Source of the DNA: Chlorella sorokiniana
Lineage: Eukaryota; Chlorophyta; Trebouxiophyceae; Chlorellales; Chlorellaceae
DNA length: 64,000 bases
Assembly: GCA_025917655.1 (NCBI GenBank)
Contig: CP084611.1
Location: 3,968,001-4,032,000 of the forward strand
Reading direction: 5' to 3'
The notes below the pieces were generated by a model that did no database searches, was not told the origin of the DNA, and worked only from the letters and a program-made list of their open reading frames with translations. Made by a program: the position numbers and the translations under genes. This document shows positions 1 through 10,803 of this stretch, piece after piece; the stretch's first letter is position 1; every line of letters begins with the position of its first letter.

Positions 1-197
1 CGGGGCGGCGAGCGGCACCCGCACGGTGAGTCAGTGGGCGGGGTGCCAAGGCAGCGGGGGGGGCAGGCCCAGGGCCTGCACTGACATGGGAGCAGCCTGG
101 GCGTGCGCCGCGCACGCCCGCCCAGCCCCCTGGGCCAGGCATGCACGCTAATTCCCCTCGCGTCGGGCTGCCCAGGCGCCGCGCCACCTCCCCGCAC

Positions 198-3100
198 CTT
201 GTCGGTGTCGTCCGAGGGGATGGCCTCCTTGAGGGCGGCGGCCTTGCCCTCCACCTTGGTCTTCACCTCCTCCGGCACCTTGTCCGCAAACTCCTTGAGC
301 TGCTTCTCCGTCTGGTACACCAGCGAGTCGGCCTGGTTCTTGGTGTCAATCAGGTCGCGCGCCTTGCGGTCCTCTGCGGCGGCGAGAGGGGGTAGCGGGG
401 CAGGGGTAACCAGGGAGTGAGGGGTGAGGGGAGGGCAGGGAGTGGGGAGGGCTGGGGGCGGAGCAGCATGCAAGCTGAGGCTGAGGTCAACAGCAGGCTG
501 AGGTCAACAAGCTTGCACAAGCTGCAGCGACCCGCGGCAGAGCAGGTGCAGGCGGGGTGGTGCGTCGGCGGCGCGGCGGCGCACCCTCCGCGTTCTTCTC
601 CGCGTCCTGACCATGCGCTCCACCTCGTCGGAGGGCAGCGTGGAGGCGCCCGTGATCTTGATGTCCTGCTTCTTGCCCGTGCCCTTGTCGGTGGCGGTGA
701 CGCTGAGGATGCCGTTGGCGTCGATGTCGAAGCGCACCTCGATCTGGGGCACGCCGCGGCGCGGGCGGGATGCCATCCAGGCGGAAAGTGCCTGCGGGTG
801 GGTGCGTGGGCGGGGGCCAGCGGGGCATGAAAGGGTTGCTGCAGGCAGCCGGCAGCAAAGGGCGAGGCAAACGACAGGCCCGCCAACTGCCCAGCCAGGC
901 GTGACTCCCAAAGCCAGGGGGCCTCCCAACAACGACGAGGGCAGCGCCTCACCCAGCGACTTGTTGTCGCGCGCGAACTCGCGCTCGCCCTGCAGCACGT
1001 TGATCTCCACGCTGGTCTGGCCGTCGGCGGCGGTGGAGAAGGTCTCGGTCTTGCTGGTGGGCAGCGTGGTGTTGCGGGGGATGACCTTGGTGGACACGCC
1101 GCCCAGCGTCTCCAGGCCCAGGCTCAGAGGAGTCACGTCGAGCAGCACGATGTCGGACACCTCGCCCGCCAGCACGCCGCCCTGCACCGCGGCGCCCAGC
1201 GCCACCACCTCGTCGGGGTTCACCGTCACGTTGGGCTTCTTGTGGCTGATCTTCTCCACCAGCTCCTGCGGGGGGCGGGGCGGGAGGCGGTAGGGGTCGG
1301 GGGCGAACCATGCGTGGAGGGCAGGCGCTGGGTGCGGGTCACGCCGAGGCTCAGGGCCGGTAAAGCCGGTAAAACAGTGGGGGGTGGGAGGGCCGGCGAC
1401 TAAGCCCCGGCCCCGCCCACACCGCCACGCCGGCTCAACCCTGCCTCGACCCCGCCTCACCTGCACCGCGGGAATGCGGGTGGAGCCGCCCACCAGGATG
1501 ACCTCATCAATGTCCTCGTACTTGAGCTTAGCGTCCTGCTCGGGTAAGGGGCGCGGGAGGGGAGGGCAGCGGGGGTGAGGCGGGCGATGAGATTGAAGGG
1601 CAGGGACACAGACCAGTTCAGCAGTAGCAGCGCAGCTGCTGCTGGGTTTGCAGCCCCCCCCCCCTGACTCGCACCCACCTTGAGCGCCTGCTCCACCGGC
1701 ACGCGGCAGCGCTCCAGCAGGTCGGAGCACAGCTGCTCGAACTTCGAGCGGCTCAGCTGGGTGTCGATGTGCTTGGGGCCGTCGGCGGTGGCAGTGATGA
1801 AGGGCAGGGAGATGGAGGTCTGGCTGGTGGCCGACAGCTCAATCTTGGCCTTCTCGGCGGCCTCCATGAGCCGCTGCAGCGCCTGGCGGTCCTTGCGCAG
1901 GTCCAGCCCCTCCGCCTTCTGGAAGTCCTCCGCAAGCCAGTCCACGATGCGCTTGTCAAAGTCATCGCCGCCCAGGTGGGTGTCGCCCGAGGTGGACAGC
2001 ACCTCAAACACGCCGTCGCCTACCTCCAGCACCGACACATCAAAGGTGCCGCCGCCCAGGTCAAACACCAGAATCGTCTCGTTGCTCTTCTTGTCCAGAC
2101 CTGCGTGGTTTCGTGGTACAGGGTTCGGGGCAGGGCATGCGCAATGGAGGAGGAGCTGCTGCAGGATGGAGGTTCTCACGAACGTGCCTTCTGCCTGGCT
2201 ACATACTTCTTGCTGCTTCATGCCGCGCCAGCCCCCAATGTGTGGCCCATCCCTCCCATGGCCCACCCCGCTCGCAGCTCACCGTAGGCCAAGGAGGCGG
2301 CGGTGGGCTCGTTGATGATGCGCAGCACCTCCAGCCCGCCAATCTTGCCGGCATCCTTGGTGGCCTGGCGCTGCGAGTCGTTGAAGTAGGCGGGGACCGT
2401 GATGACGGCCTTGGTGACCGAGTCGCCCAGGAACTTGGCGGCGTCCTCGCTCAGCTTGCGCAGCACGATGGCGGAGATCTCCTCGGGCGCAAACTCCTTG
2501 CTGGCGTTGGAGGAGGCAATCTTGACGTTGCCGTTGCCATCAGCAAGCACGCGGTAGGGCACCTGCTTGCTCTCCTCCTGCACCTCAGACATCTTGCGGC
2601 CAATGAAGCGCTTCACCGAGAAGAAGGTGTTCTCGGGGTTCACCACCGCCTGGCGCTTGGCAATCTGCAGTTGGGGGAGAGACGCGGAGGTGGACTTGCA
2701 ACCCAGCAAATGCAGCAGCACAGCATCGCCCAGCAAGCGCAGCTGGGAGTGCAGCCTGCACTCTGCGCTGAGCTAGCAACAGCTCCTCACCTGGCCCACA
2801 AGGCGGTCGCCGGTCTTGGTGAAGGCAACAACGGAGGGGGTGGTGCGGCCACCCTCAGCGTTGGTGATGATGGTGGGCTTGCCACCCTCCATGGCAGCCA
2901 CTGCTGAGTTGGTTGTGCCCAGATCAATGCCCACCACCTGTGAAGGCATGACAGCCAAGCCAGCCACTGTTAGGCACAGGTGGGACGGAGGCCAGCCGGC
3001 GCGCGCACCTCCCCGCCAGACCGATGACGGTGCCAGTCACCCACCCAGCTGCCAACATCACCCAATGTGCCGCCTTGAAAAACGAAAGACCTCAGATACT

Positions 3101-3308
3101 GAGCAAAACTGCAAAGAAGGTGTGCTGCCAGACGCCGAGAGCGCGTGATGCTGATGCACCTCACCTTCTCCGCCTTCACCACCAGCCGGCCCTTACGGCC
3201 TGCAGCAGACCGCAGGGGTGTGACCCGCGCGGCGACTGGCGCGCCGCCAAGACGCGCATTGCCCACACGAGTGCCGCTGAACGAGCTCTGCTGCATTGTG
3301 CTCTGCAT
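198..3308 (-). CDS. HSP70B: Chloroplast HSP70 (DnaK-type chaperone), 3' part outside window
   Basis: ATP-dependent Hsp70 of the plastid stroma, folding and remodelling proteins with DnaJ and GrpE partners. Exons on the minus strand: 3308-3165, 2940-2794, 2664-2283, 2100-1679, 1535-1461, 1265-953, 791-585 and about 377-198. Exon 1 gives a Ser/Arg/Ala-rich transit peptide ending near VVKAEK. Exon 2 opens with the phosphate-1 motif GIDLGTTNS. Later exons carry [10 protein letters not shown] (phosphate 2), VGGSTRIP (adenosine) and the linker DVTPLSLG, then the beta-sandwich substrate domain and the start of the helical lid. The residues match plant and algal plastid Hsp70 rather than cytosolic or ER forms. 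The C-terminus lies left of base 1. Two frame breaks occur in the substrate domain: one base missing near 612 and two near 755. Everything around them is highly conserved, so assembly error is likelier than a pseudogene. A TATA-like GATATAAG (minus strand) lies about 40 bp upstream of the ATG. Confidence 0.95.
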
Positions 3309-3797
3309 GGCTGCTGCTACCGTCTTTGCTGCACAGAGTCAATCTTATATCAATGTTTGCGTGGGTTTGGATTGATGCAACACGATTGGCAGGCCGGTGA
3401 GTGGGTCGCCCCACTCTTCTAGACGCCGTACTCGTCCTTGTGTACAGCTGTGCACCACACAAATCGACGACTAGGTCCCACCAGAAGCTGCTCGGTTCTG
3501 CGAGCTCTCCGACTTCGACAGGCCGCTTGGGTCACAAGCATGGCCTGAATTGAGTTGCTTGCAGTTCTGATCGTTCGTTTTGTAATTGGCTGGGTACAGT
3601 GAGCTTCCAACCGTCTACAGTTCAAGACAAAATTGAGGGGAAGACTACCTCGGGCAAGGTAGTGCCGCAGATGTTAAGGCAGCGGTGGAGGTGGAGGTGT
3701 GGCAGAGGGCAAGTCCAGCAGCAGGAGGCAGTAGAGGTGGCAGGAGCTAAAATTATGCGCAGAATGAGTAGCAATGAAATGAAATGGAAGGCAGCAC
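3309..3797. other. Spacer upstream of HSP70, downstream of the LysM gene
   Basis: About 490 bp between the HSP70 start and the 3' end of the LysM gene. It should hold the HSP70 promoter and the LysM 3' UTR. I see no further coding exon and no repeat. Confidence 0.6.
3344..3351 (-). promoter_or_regulatory. Candidate TATA-like element of the HSP70 gene
   Basis: GATATAAG read on the minus strand, about 36-43 bp upstream of the HSP70 start codon. The position would give a very short 5' UTR. I saw no convincing run of GAA/TTC heat-shock elements in the next few hundred bases, so the call rests on this motif and its location only. Confidence 0.25.
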
Positions 3798-5218
3798 TCA
3801 ATCAGCTTTATCTCCGCCTGACGGGTTTCGCTGCCTTGCTGATGCGCTGCGGTCGCCTGCTGCCAGTAGCTGAGCTGACGCGACAGCGGCCTGGCCCAGC
3901 TGCTGTGTGCTCATGCCTGCCCCAGCTGGCACAGCAAGCGCGGGCTGGCTGGCCACCTTTTTAGCTTTGCCAGCAGTGACTCTTTCCAATGCCGCAGCTG
4001 CCGCCCGCCCTCCTTCGCAAATGCCTGCGCATGCGCGGTGGCGTGCGCGGCGCTCGTGCTGGCTGTTGAAAACAGCGGCTGCCGGTTGAGCGTGGAGGCA
4101 CCGGCGGCGCCGGCGGCGCGCGCCGCCGCCGCTGCTGCTGGGCTGCTCGTCGTGCTGCGAGTCGCTGCGACCGCGCCGCCGCAGCCGGTCCTCTATGTAG
4201 TGCGCCGATGCGCTGACGCTGTGCCGCTCCATCAACTCCACCACCTGTGGCTGCGCCGACGACGCCACCCACTCGCCCACACGCCCGCTGCCCCGGCCGC
4301 CGCCCGCAAACAGGTGGTGGCGGTCGCCGTCCTCTGCTCCTGTGCGCCAAGGGGCGGCCACGCAGACCCGCAGGGTAAGCGCCCCTTGCGCCCCAACCCT
4401 CTGCCGGCCGGGCATGCTGCGTCGCTTCTACCGCACACACAGCAGCCGCCCCCATTCACAGCCCACCTGATCCATACTGTGGCGACTGGCTCCGGCTGGG
4501 CCCTGTGCTGTAGTAGCCCCGTAACTGCTGCATAGCCTGGGTGCGCGAGAAGTGGGCGTAGGGGGACCCGTTGGGCGTGCCACCCTCGTCGCCGGGCCCC
4601 AGACGCCCGTAGTGCGTCACTATCATGCCAGCCCACGTGCTGTATTCAGGCCTGCGGGGCAGTCAGATAGCTTGCTTGGTTTTAGATTTGCCAGTTCCCT
4701 GACGCACATAAGGCGCCATCCACACACGAGCCTGCCGTGCATCCAGAGCTGGGGCGCACGCGCAGCGCACCCGACTGGCAGCGGCCGGGTCGGGATCAGC
4801 AGCGTCTCCTTGCCAAACATGGCTGAGTCTGCTAGTAGCCCGTTGGCGCGCTTGATGTCAGAGACCTGCAGTTGGGCCAGCCGCGTACGCGAGTGAGACG
4901 AGGACGCGCGCACTCTGGGCGAGCTGCAGGCCGCGCGTGGGCTGAAATGCGCACCGTGACATTATACCGCACAGCTAGACCCGCCAGAGTGTCCATTTTG
5001 GTGAGCTGTAGCAGGGAGGGGATGCAGAGAACGAGGCCGGTCAGCCTGCGCTGACGCTTCGGGAGGTGGAGGCTGAGAAGTGGCCGTCCGACCGCAAAAC
5101 TGCCCACCTTGTGGCGGACAAAGTACTCGCTCAACGGATCGCTGCTTGACTCTTCTCCTCCTCGGCTGCTTGTTGCCGTGGAGCAGGGCTGCTCATCTCC
5201 AGTTTCCGGCGGCCCCAT
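3798..5218 (-). CDS. LysM domain-containing protein (plant intracellular type)
   Basis: Exons: 5218-5108, 5005-4955, 4865-4771, 4651-4467, and a last exon from about 4345. Joining the first three gives one LysM motif: FVRHKL, TKMDTLAGLAVRYNVT, then VSDIKRANGL, ADSAMFGKETLLIP. This is the LysM form of plant LysM domain-containing proteins without signal peptide or kinase (DTLAGxAxxYxVxxxDIKxxNxL). A later stretch, AMQQLRGYYS, also matches a conserved segment of that family. LysM modules usually bind N-acetylglucosamine polymers, but the ligand of this intracellular class is not established. The Arg/Ser-rich C-terminus is uncertain. One frame runs to a stop at 3798. Another frame, more plausible in composition, ends near 3913 and would need an indel in the GC-rich repeat around 4100. 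The gene diverges from archease across about 370 bp. Confidence 0.8.
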
Positions 5219-5586
5219 AGCCGCCAAGCCGACGTCCTGCTGACGTGCTGCTGGGCTGGGGCCGCCCAGCGGCTCCCACGGGATGGACAGTTTCAATCTA
5301 GCCGGGGAACGCGCAGCAAGAGGGCAGCACGGCAGCTTGGGTGCCCGGCGGTTGACAACTACGAAAACTTGCAGTGCACGGCTGCGCCTCAGGGGCGGCA
5401 GTTTGGGGTCGCGCCGTGCACCCCGTAGGCGATGGATGAGGGAACACCCTCCCACAGTAAAAGTACACTCTCAGAGTACTGGACCCATGCTTGACGAATT
5501 TCACCCTTCGTCACACTGCATGCAATCGGCACCAAGCTCGATGCAATTCCTCAGTCAGAAGGACCCTTGGGAGTGCTGTCGACCAT

Positions 5587-6838
5587 ATGGCTGAACAAGA
5601 CTTTGTTGCTCTGCCTCAGCGGGCTCCCAGGCAGAGGGGACGCTCTTCAAAACGTGCAAAATTGGACGATGGGACAATGGAGGCCGCAGCAGGCGGTAGC
5701 CTCACACTAGCAACAGCAGCGGCAGCGGCAGCGGCAGCGGCAGCCACCCCAGGTGTAGAACCATCACCTGCGGCAGCCACACAGCAAGCAGCAGAAGAGC
5801 AGCAGGAGCTCCAACAGGAAAAGGTGCAGGGTACATCCGAGCGTGAGGAAGATGGAGGACCGGATGCAAACTCCGTTGCCGCTCAGCTAGACCTGCCAGA
5901 GTATCGCTCCGCTGCGGTCCGAGGCCAAAAGTTTGAATGTGCGTCTAAATGTGCCTGCAATGGACGCCACGTACATCTCTAGGTTATAACAATTAGTGGC
6001 TCCCCACCACATGCAGACCTGGACCACACAGCAGATGTTCAGCTGCATGCATGTGAGTCCCCATGCCGTGAGCTCACAGTCAGCAACATGCACCGGCCGT
6101 CAACATTGTCTATGTCGCCTGTGTCGCTCGCAGGGGGTGCCACCTTGGCCGAGGCCTTTGAAAATGTGGGCCTCTGCATGTTTAACTATATGACGCCGCT
6201 CAAGGGCATCGCTGCGGACCCCTCCATGCCGCGGTGGGTGGCTGTGAAGGGATGCAGCGATGGCTGCCGCCAGCAACTTCCTTCAGCCCCACGAGAGCTT
6301 GCCAGCAGCCTCTGTGGGCCGTTGTGCAGCTAAGGGGTACACCGGAGCTCCCTACCTAGAACCTCCTGGGTCCTGGAATGTGGCTGCGGACTCCCCCTCT
6401 CCTCTGCGCAGGCGGTACGAGGCGCAGGGCCACGACTTGCAGTCCTTGCTCTTCAACTTTCTGGACGAGCTGCTGTTTGGCTTCGCCACTGACTTCTTCG
6501 TGGCCAAGCAGCTGCGCATCACCACCTTTGACCGCGACAGCTGGCGTGTAGTGGCGGAGGGGTGCGCATCACTGCTGCGACACGCCCTTCAGCACTGCTA
6601 CCCAAATCTGCTCTTCTTAGGGTGGCTTTCTAACTCCTTGCTCATCTGCACCCTTCTGTGGCGGGCCTGTTTGGCCTCAGCTTGACTTTCGCCTGTCCCG
6701 CTGCTATGCAGGCAGGGGGAGCGCTTTGACCGGCAGCGCCACGTGTGCGGCACCGAGGTGAAAGCCATCACCTATTCAGCCATGCAGATCAGGGAGGCTG
6801 ATGGCGACGCAGAGGTGTTTGTCATCGTGGACATCTAG
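5587..6838 (+). CDS. Archease (tRNA-splicing ligase cofactor)
   Basis: Archease activates RtcB-type RNA ligase by promoting guanylylation, in tRNA splicing and tRNA repair. Exons: 5587-5938, 6017-6052, 6134-6233, 6412-6561, 6716-6838, all joining in frame with consensus GT-AG sites. The conserved core is clear: YLDHTADVQLHAWG, LAEAFENV, DLQSLLFNFLDELLF, GTEVKAITYSAMQ and the terminal FVIVDI. Asp/His of DHTAD and the final Asp are the family's metal-binding residues. The start is the first ATG (MAEQDF). The N-terminal ~115 residues are an extra, low-complexity, basic then Ala/Gln/Glu-rich extension with an alanine run, possibly a localisation tail (inference). The gene is free of frame breaks. 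Its stop lies only 9 bp from the stop of the convergent gene at 6848, so the 3' UTRs must overlap. Confidence 0.95.
5711..5744 (+). repeat. Short GCGGCA/GCAGCG repeat encoding a poly-Ala tract
   Basis: Imperfect hexanucleotide repeat within archease exon 1 that encodes about ten consecutive alanines. Such tracts are common in GC-rich algal proteins and likely vary in length. Confidence 0.7.
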
Positions 6839-6847
6839 CGCGAGCTG

Positions 6848-9800
6848 CTAGCTGCTGGCCATGCCTGCCTTGGCTGCCCCCACTACCCCAACGACTGTGA
6901 ACAACCAGCCCATGAGCCTGAAAAGCTGCTGCTGCCCTTGCATGGCGTCTGTGGTTACAGACTGCATCATGGGGGCAGTGTAGCGGACCTGTGGGAGGGG
7001 TGGGTGTATGTTCAGTGCCAGGCTAGGCACATACAGGGCCAAAAATGAGCGCGGGGGGGGGAGGCGGGGCGGCGGCCATGCCAGGGTGTGGCATGCAGGC
7101 AAACGAAATGGTGTGAGATGGATGAATAGGGGATAGAGAAAGAATGCATTGGCTGCCGCGCTGTTCCAGCGCTGTGCACTGAGGCTTGCGAAAAAAAGAA
7201 ACCGGGAGAGGTACATATGACATGGAACAGAGTAAAGAGGATGGGGGAGGGGGGGAACAAAAGCTTACAGCCTGGTGCGCAGGTTGGATTGACCTGGAGG
7301 CACGGCCGCTGGCAGCAGGCCTCCCCATGCCTGCTGCGGCTTGCCCACCTACTCCAGCTTGGCCTGCTTGCCCATCAGGTCAGCCAAGTCTGCAACGCTC
7401 AGCCGTCCAGAGGGCGCTCGTCGCGGGGCTCCACGGCTGTCCGCTGCCGGCGCTGTGGGCGTGCCAGCAGCGGCTGGCACGCATGCGGCACCAGGGCCCA
7501 GCTCGCTGGTGCCGCTGCCCTGGCTGCTGGCTGTCTCCAGGCGCGGCGGCTGCAGCAGGCCCGGCAGGTTGTCCAGGGTCACGCGGCTGCCCGGCAGGAG
7601 CGTGGTGGGCAGCGCCGCAGGCGACGACAGAGCGCGGCCGCTGCCACTGCCCAAAGCGTCGCCGCTGCCGTGGCTCGGCATGGCCACGCTCTTGGCGGCG
7701 CTGCCGCCCGGCGGCGGATGCGGCGGAGTCGGCCTCCTTGCTAGCGCTGGCTGCCAGGGCAAAGGGGCTGCTGTGCATCTGCGGCATGGCTGCTGGCTCG
7801 CCGCATGCCGCCACGTCGGGCTGGCCTGCGGGGGAGGGGCCGCGCCCGGTGGCCTGCCGCGCGAGCGCCAACGCGCGCTCGGCCTGTGCCTGCCGCACGG
7901 CGGCGTCGCGCTGCTGGTGCCGCTGAAGGCGCGCGCGGGTGCGCTGCGCGCGCATGCTGCGGATCACCACCTCCGCCAGGCGCTCCTCGATGCGCTGCCG
8001 CCCGCTGCGATCCACAGCTGCCTTGGCCTGGCGCTCCGCCACGGCGCGAGCCCGAGAAGACGCCTCCGCGGGCAGCGACGCGGGGGCCACATCCAGTGCT
8101 GCCGCTTGCACGCGCATGGTGACCACCACGCTGCGCAAGGGGAGGCAGGGGGCAGGGGCATGCGCCAGGTCAGAGCACAGCCGCTCCGCCCGCCCGCGCG
8201 GCAGCGTCGCTCCGGCACACCTTGCTGCTGCACATCCCGAGGCCCCCGCAAGCAGAGGTGTGCGGGCAGGGCCTCCCCACCTGATGGTGCAGGGGCAGAC
8301 GAGGTTGAAGCGCTGGTCCTGGTACAGCGCAGCGGCAGTGGCCGACACAGTGGAGCTGCTGCTGGGCAGGGCCTCGCCCTCGGGCCCGCTTGCGGCGGTG
8401 GCAGGCGGCTGTCCAGGGCCGTGCGGCAGCAGTGCCGCCATGCTGCCCTGCTGCAATTGCGCGGCCGCGGCCATGCTGTGCCCCAGCAGCAGGCCAGGTG
8501 TCTGCAGCAGGGGGACAGAGGCCCCGCGCCCGCGCCCTCCTGCAAGCAGCGAGGGGTTCGCCCCAAGCCTGGTCCTCGTCGCTGCGCCCAGCTTGCAGCT
8601 GCACATGGGCCGCCGCCGCCGCCACCTCGCACTCCAACTCCCTGCTGCTGCTGCGCGGCCGCCAGGTCTGCGCGCTGCACCCACGCGCTGAGCTGGGCCA
8701 GCTGGCGCTCAGGCACCCCGAGCGCTTGGCAAGCGTGGGCGGCCGCTTGAGCAGCGACTTCAGGCGGCCGAGGCTGTACACCGCCCGCCCCAGGTCTCGG
8801 TCAGCCAGCCAGAAGTACATGCGCGGCGCGCGCCGCCGTCGGCCTCCGGCGCCAGCGCGGGGCGCCCTCGCCCGCAGCCACGCGCTGCTCCAGCTGCTGC
8901 TGCAGCAGGCGGCTGGCATCGGGCACTGCAGCCGTGGCTGCCTCCAGGTTGGCCTCCGCCACATCACCGCGAACACGGATGTAGAAGGAGCGGCCGGAGG
9001 CGTCGCCGCGCAGCATGTGGATGGTGACCACTGCAGCGGGCAAGGGAGGCAGCAGTGGGCGGGCAGCTGCGGGCCGCTGTGCACATGCATACAGTCAGCG
9101 GTGCAGGCATGGCGCTAGCAGGCAATCGGCACGCCTGCTGCTGTGGCAGGGCATGCAGGCACAACACACCTGCTGCGTCGTCCAGCAGGTGCGACATGGC
9201 GGGAAGTGCGCCAGCTCCTCCCACATCGCCACCGAGCACGACTGCTGCAACCCCAACGCCTGTGAGCCCCCGCTGCCGCGGCTGCCGCCGCCGCCTGAGG
9301 CGCTGCTGCTGCTGCTGCTGCCGCTGCGAGTGCCGGCCGCACACTCCTCCAAGGTGGCTGCCGGCAGCTGCTGCGCCGACTGCCAGACCAGCGAGAGGCT
9401 GTCGTCGGGCAGGAGCCAGAGGGACAGCATGCCACGGTCCCCTGTGGGCTGCAGCTTGGTGGGCGCCGACAGCTTGCGCGTGAGGCGGCCCACGGGCAGG
9501 CTGAGCAGCGGCTCGCAGATGGCAGCCATCAGCGAGCTGGCCTGCTTGGCAGTGAGCACCGGAGCATGATGCAGCGGCATGCCGGGCGCCGCCAACACCA
9601 CCGTCATCTCCTGCCGCGCCCGGCTGCAGCTGTCGCTGGTCAACCGCATCTCGGCGCGGCAGTCAGGCAGGCGGGGGCCAGGGTGGCGTGGCGCGCAAGC
9701 TGGCTTGGGGATACGGGGCTGGGCGGGGCACTGCCGCTCACGCCCTCGCCCCGTGCCACGGTTGCCAGGCTGCCCTGCGCACTGGGGCCCGCAGAGCTGG

Positions 9801-10118
9801 GAGCAGGGGATGCTGTGGGAGCCTCAGCTGGAAGGACGGTCTCCTCTGCATCGCTCGCGGAAGCTTCGCTGACGGCCTCCTCGGGTGGGCCGCCAGCCTG
9901 CTGCCGCAGCCATTGCGCAAAGTGCAGCCACCTCGAGGCCGCGGCCTGCCCCGTTCCGCGCGTCTGCCCTCCCTCCATTCTCGAAGGAGAGGGAGGGAGA
10001 GCTGCAAGGGCACAGCAAAACGTATGACAGGCACTGAGAAGCCGCTTTGGATAGCGTCTTGGGAGGTCGGGTTGAGGAGCAGCTGCAGCTCTTCAAATCG
10101 CAGGTATGTCATTGACAA
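6848..10118 (-). CDS. Uncharacterised protein with C-terminal membrane helix
   Basis: I do not recognise this family. It is supported by a chain of coding-like minus-strand segments. These are: an N-terminal acidic/Ser-rich part (about 10118-9700); a segment with SLWLLPDDSLSLVWQSA then an Ala/Ser/Gly-rich loop (9690-9171); VVTIHMLRGDASGRSFYIRV and a Leu/Gln-rich helix (9031-8840); MYFWLADRD with LGRLKSLLKRPP (to about 8690); a charged, Arg/Ala/Gln-rich probable coiled coil (8120-7850); and a Pro/Ala-rich stretch with LSVADLADLMGKQAKLE (to about 7345). The last exon (6990-6848) reads VRYTAPMMQSVTTDAMQ, then a hydrophobic helix LFRLMGWLFTVVGVVGAAKAG, which suggests a tail-anchored protein (inference). 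At least two one-base frame breaks occur, near 8850 and 8730. The true start is uncertain (10118, or an internal ATG at 9978). Confidence 0.45.
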
Positions 10119-10803
10119 GTGATTGCGCCTGAGAGAGGGGCTGTCCGCGCTGCCCCGAGCAGTCGCGCCCGACGACCCACCTTGCTGCTAAGGTTGGGGT
10201 CGCCGGCCCGCTACAGTCCTCTCACTGGTGATAGGATTCGCTGCGGGTCAGGCACCGAGCCGGTGCGCCCTTGCCTGTTTCTGGCGCGGTCCACAAGGGA
10301 CTGGTCAAGAGTATGGGGGCGAACGTTTCAAACAGGCGGGAATAATGTATGAATGTCCAGTAAGGAATGCGCCCCCGTTCAGGAGCCCGGCGCATGGGGT
10401 CCTAACCAAGGGACAGCATGTCGCAGCGGCGGCAGGGTGCAGCTGTTTGAATTCCGCTGCGACAGCCCCAGTGGCCAGCCCTGCCCACATCAGTATGGAA
10501 GCAGTTTGGCCAACAAGTAAGCAGGGCCGCGTACAGTCACAATCGCTGCGGATGTTTCGATAAAGTACGATAGCGCTTGAGCCTTGCCGCCGGCTGCCTT
10601 GCGGCCTTCGCCCGGTGCATGTGTGTTTAGGTTCAAAAGTGACTGAGTGCGCCAAATCAGAACTAAATAAGCGGGATCAAAGTCAGAACAGGGACAAGGG
10701 GGAGGGCAGGGTTGGGTGCCAGGGCAATGGGGGAGGGGGGTGCGGCACAGAGCATGCGCAGCCTGACTGGCGGTTGCTTCCAGCCCACAAATGCATGTGC
10801 CGC

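Noticed and set aside
198-3308. HSP70 as a pseudogene because of frame breaks
   Set aside because: All splice sites and motifs are conserved and the same error type recurs in unrelated essential genes, so assembly error explains it better.
7341-8750. Very long plus-strand open frame opposite the uncharacterised gene
   Set aside because: Composition is the Arg/Ala/Pro/Cys mix expected of antisense shadow frames in GC-rich coding DNA; no motif, and it crosses minus-strand exons and introns.
7380-9649. RPN13-like Pru domain in the uncharacterised gene
   Set aside because: A few similar residues (MYFWLAD) were noticed, but the Pru strand order and the FFWMQEP-type motif do not line up.
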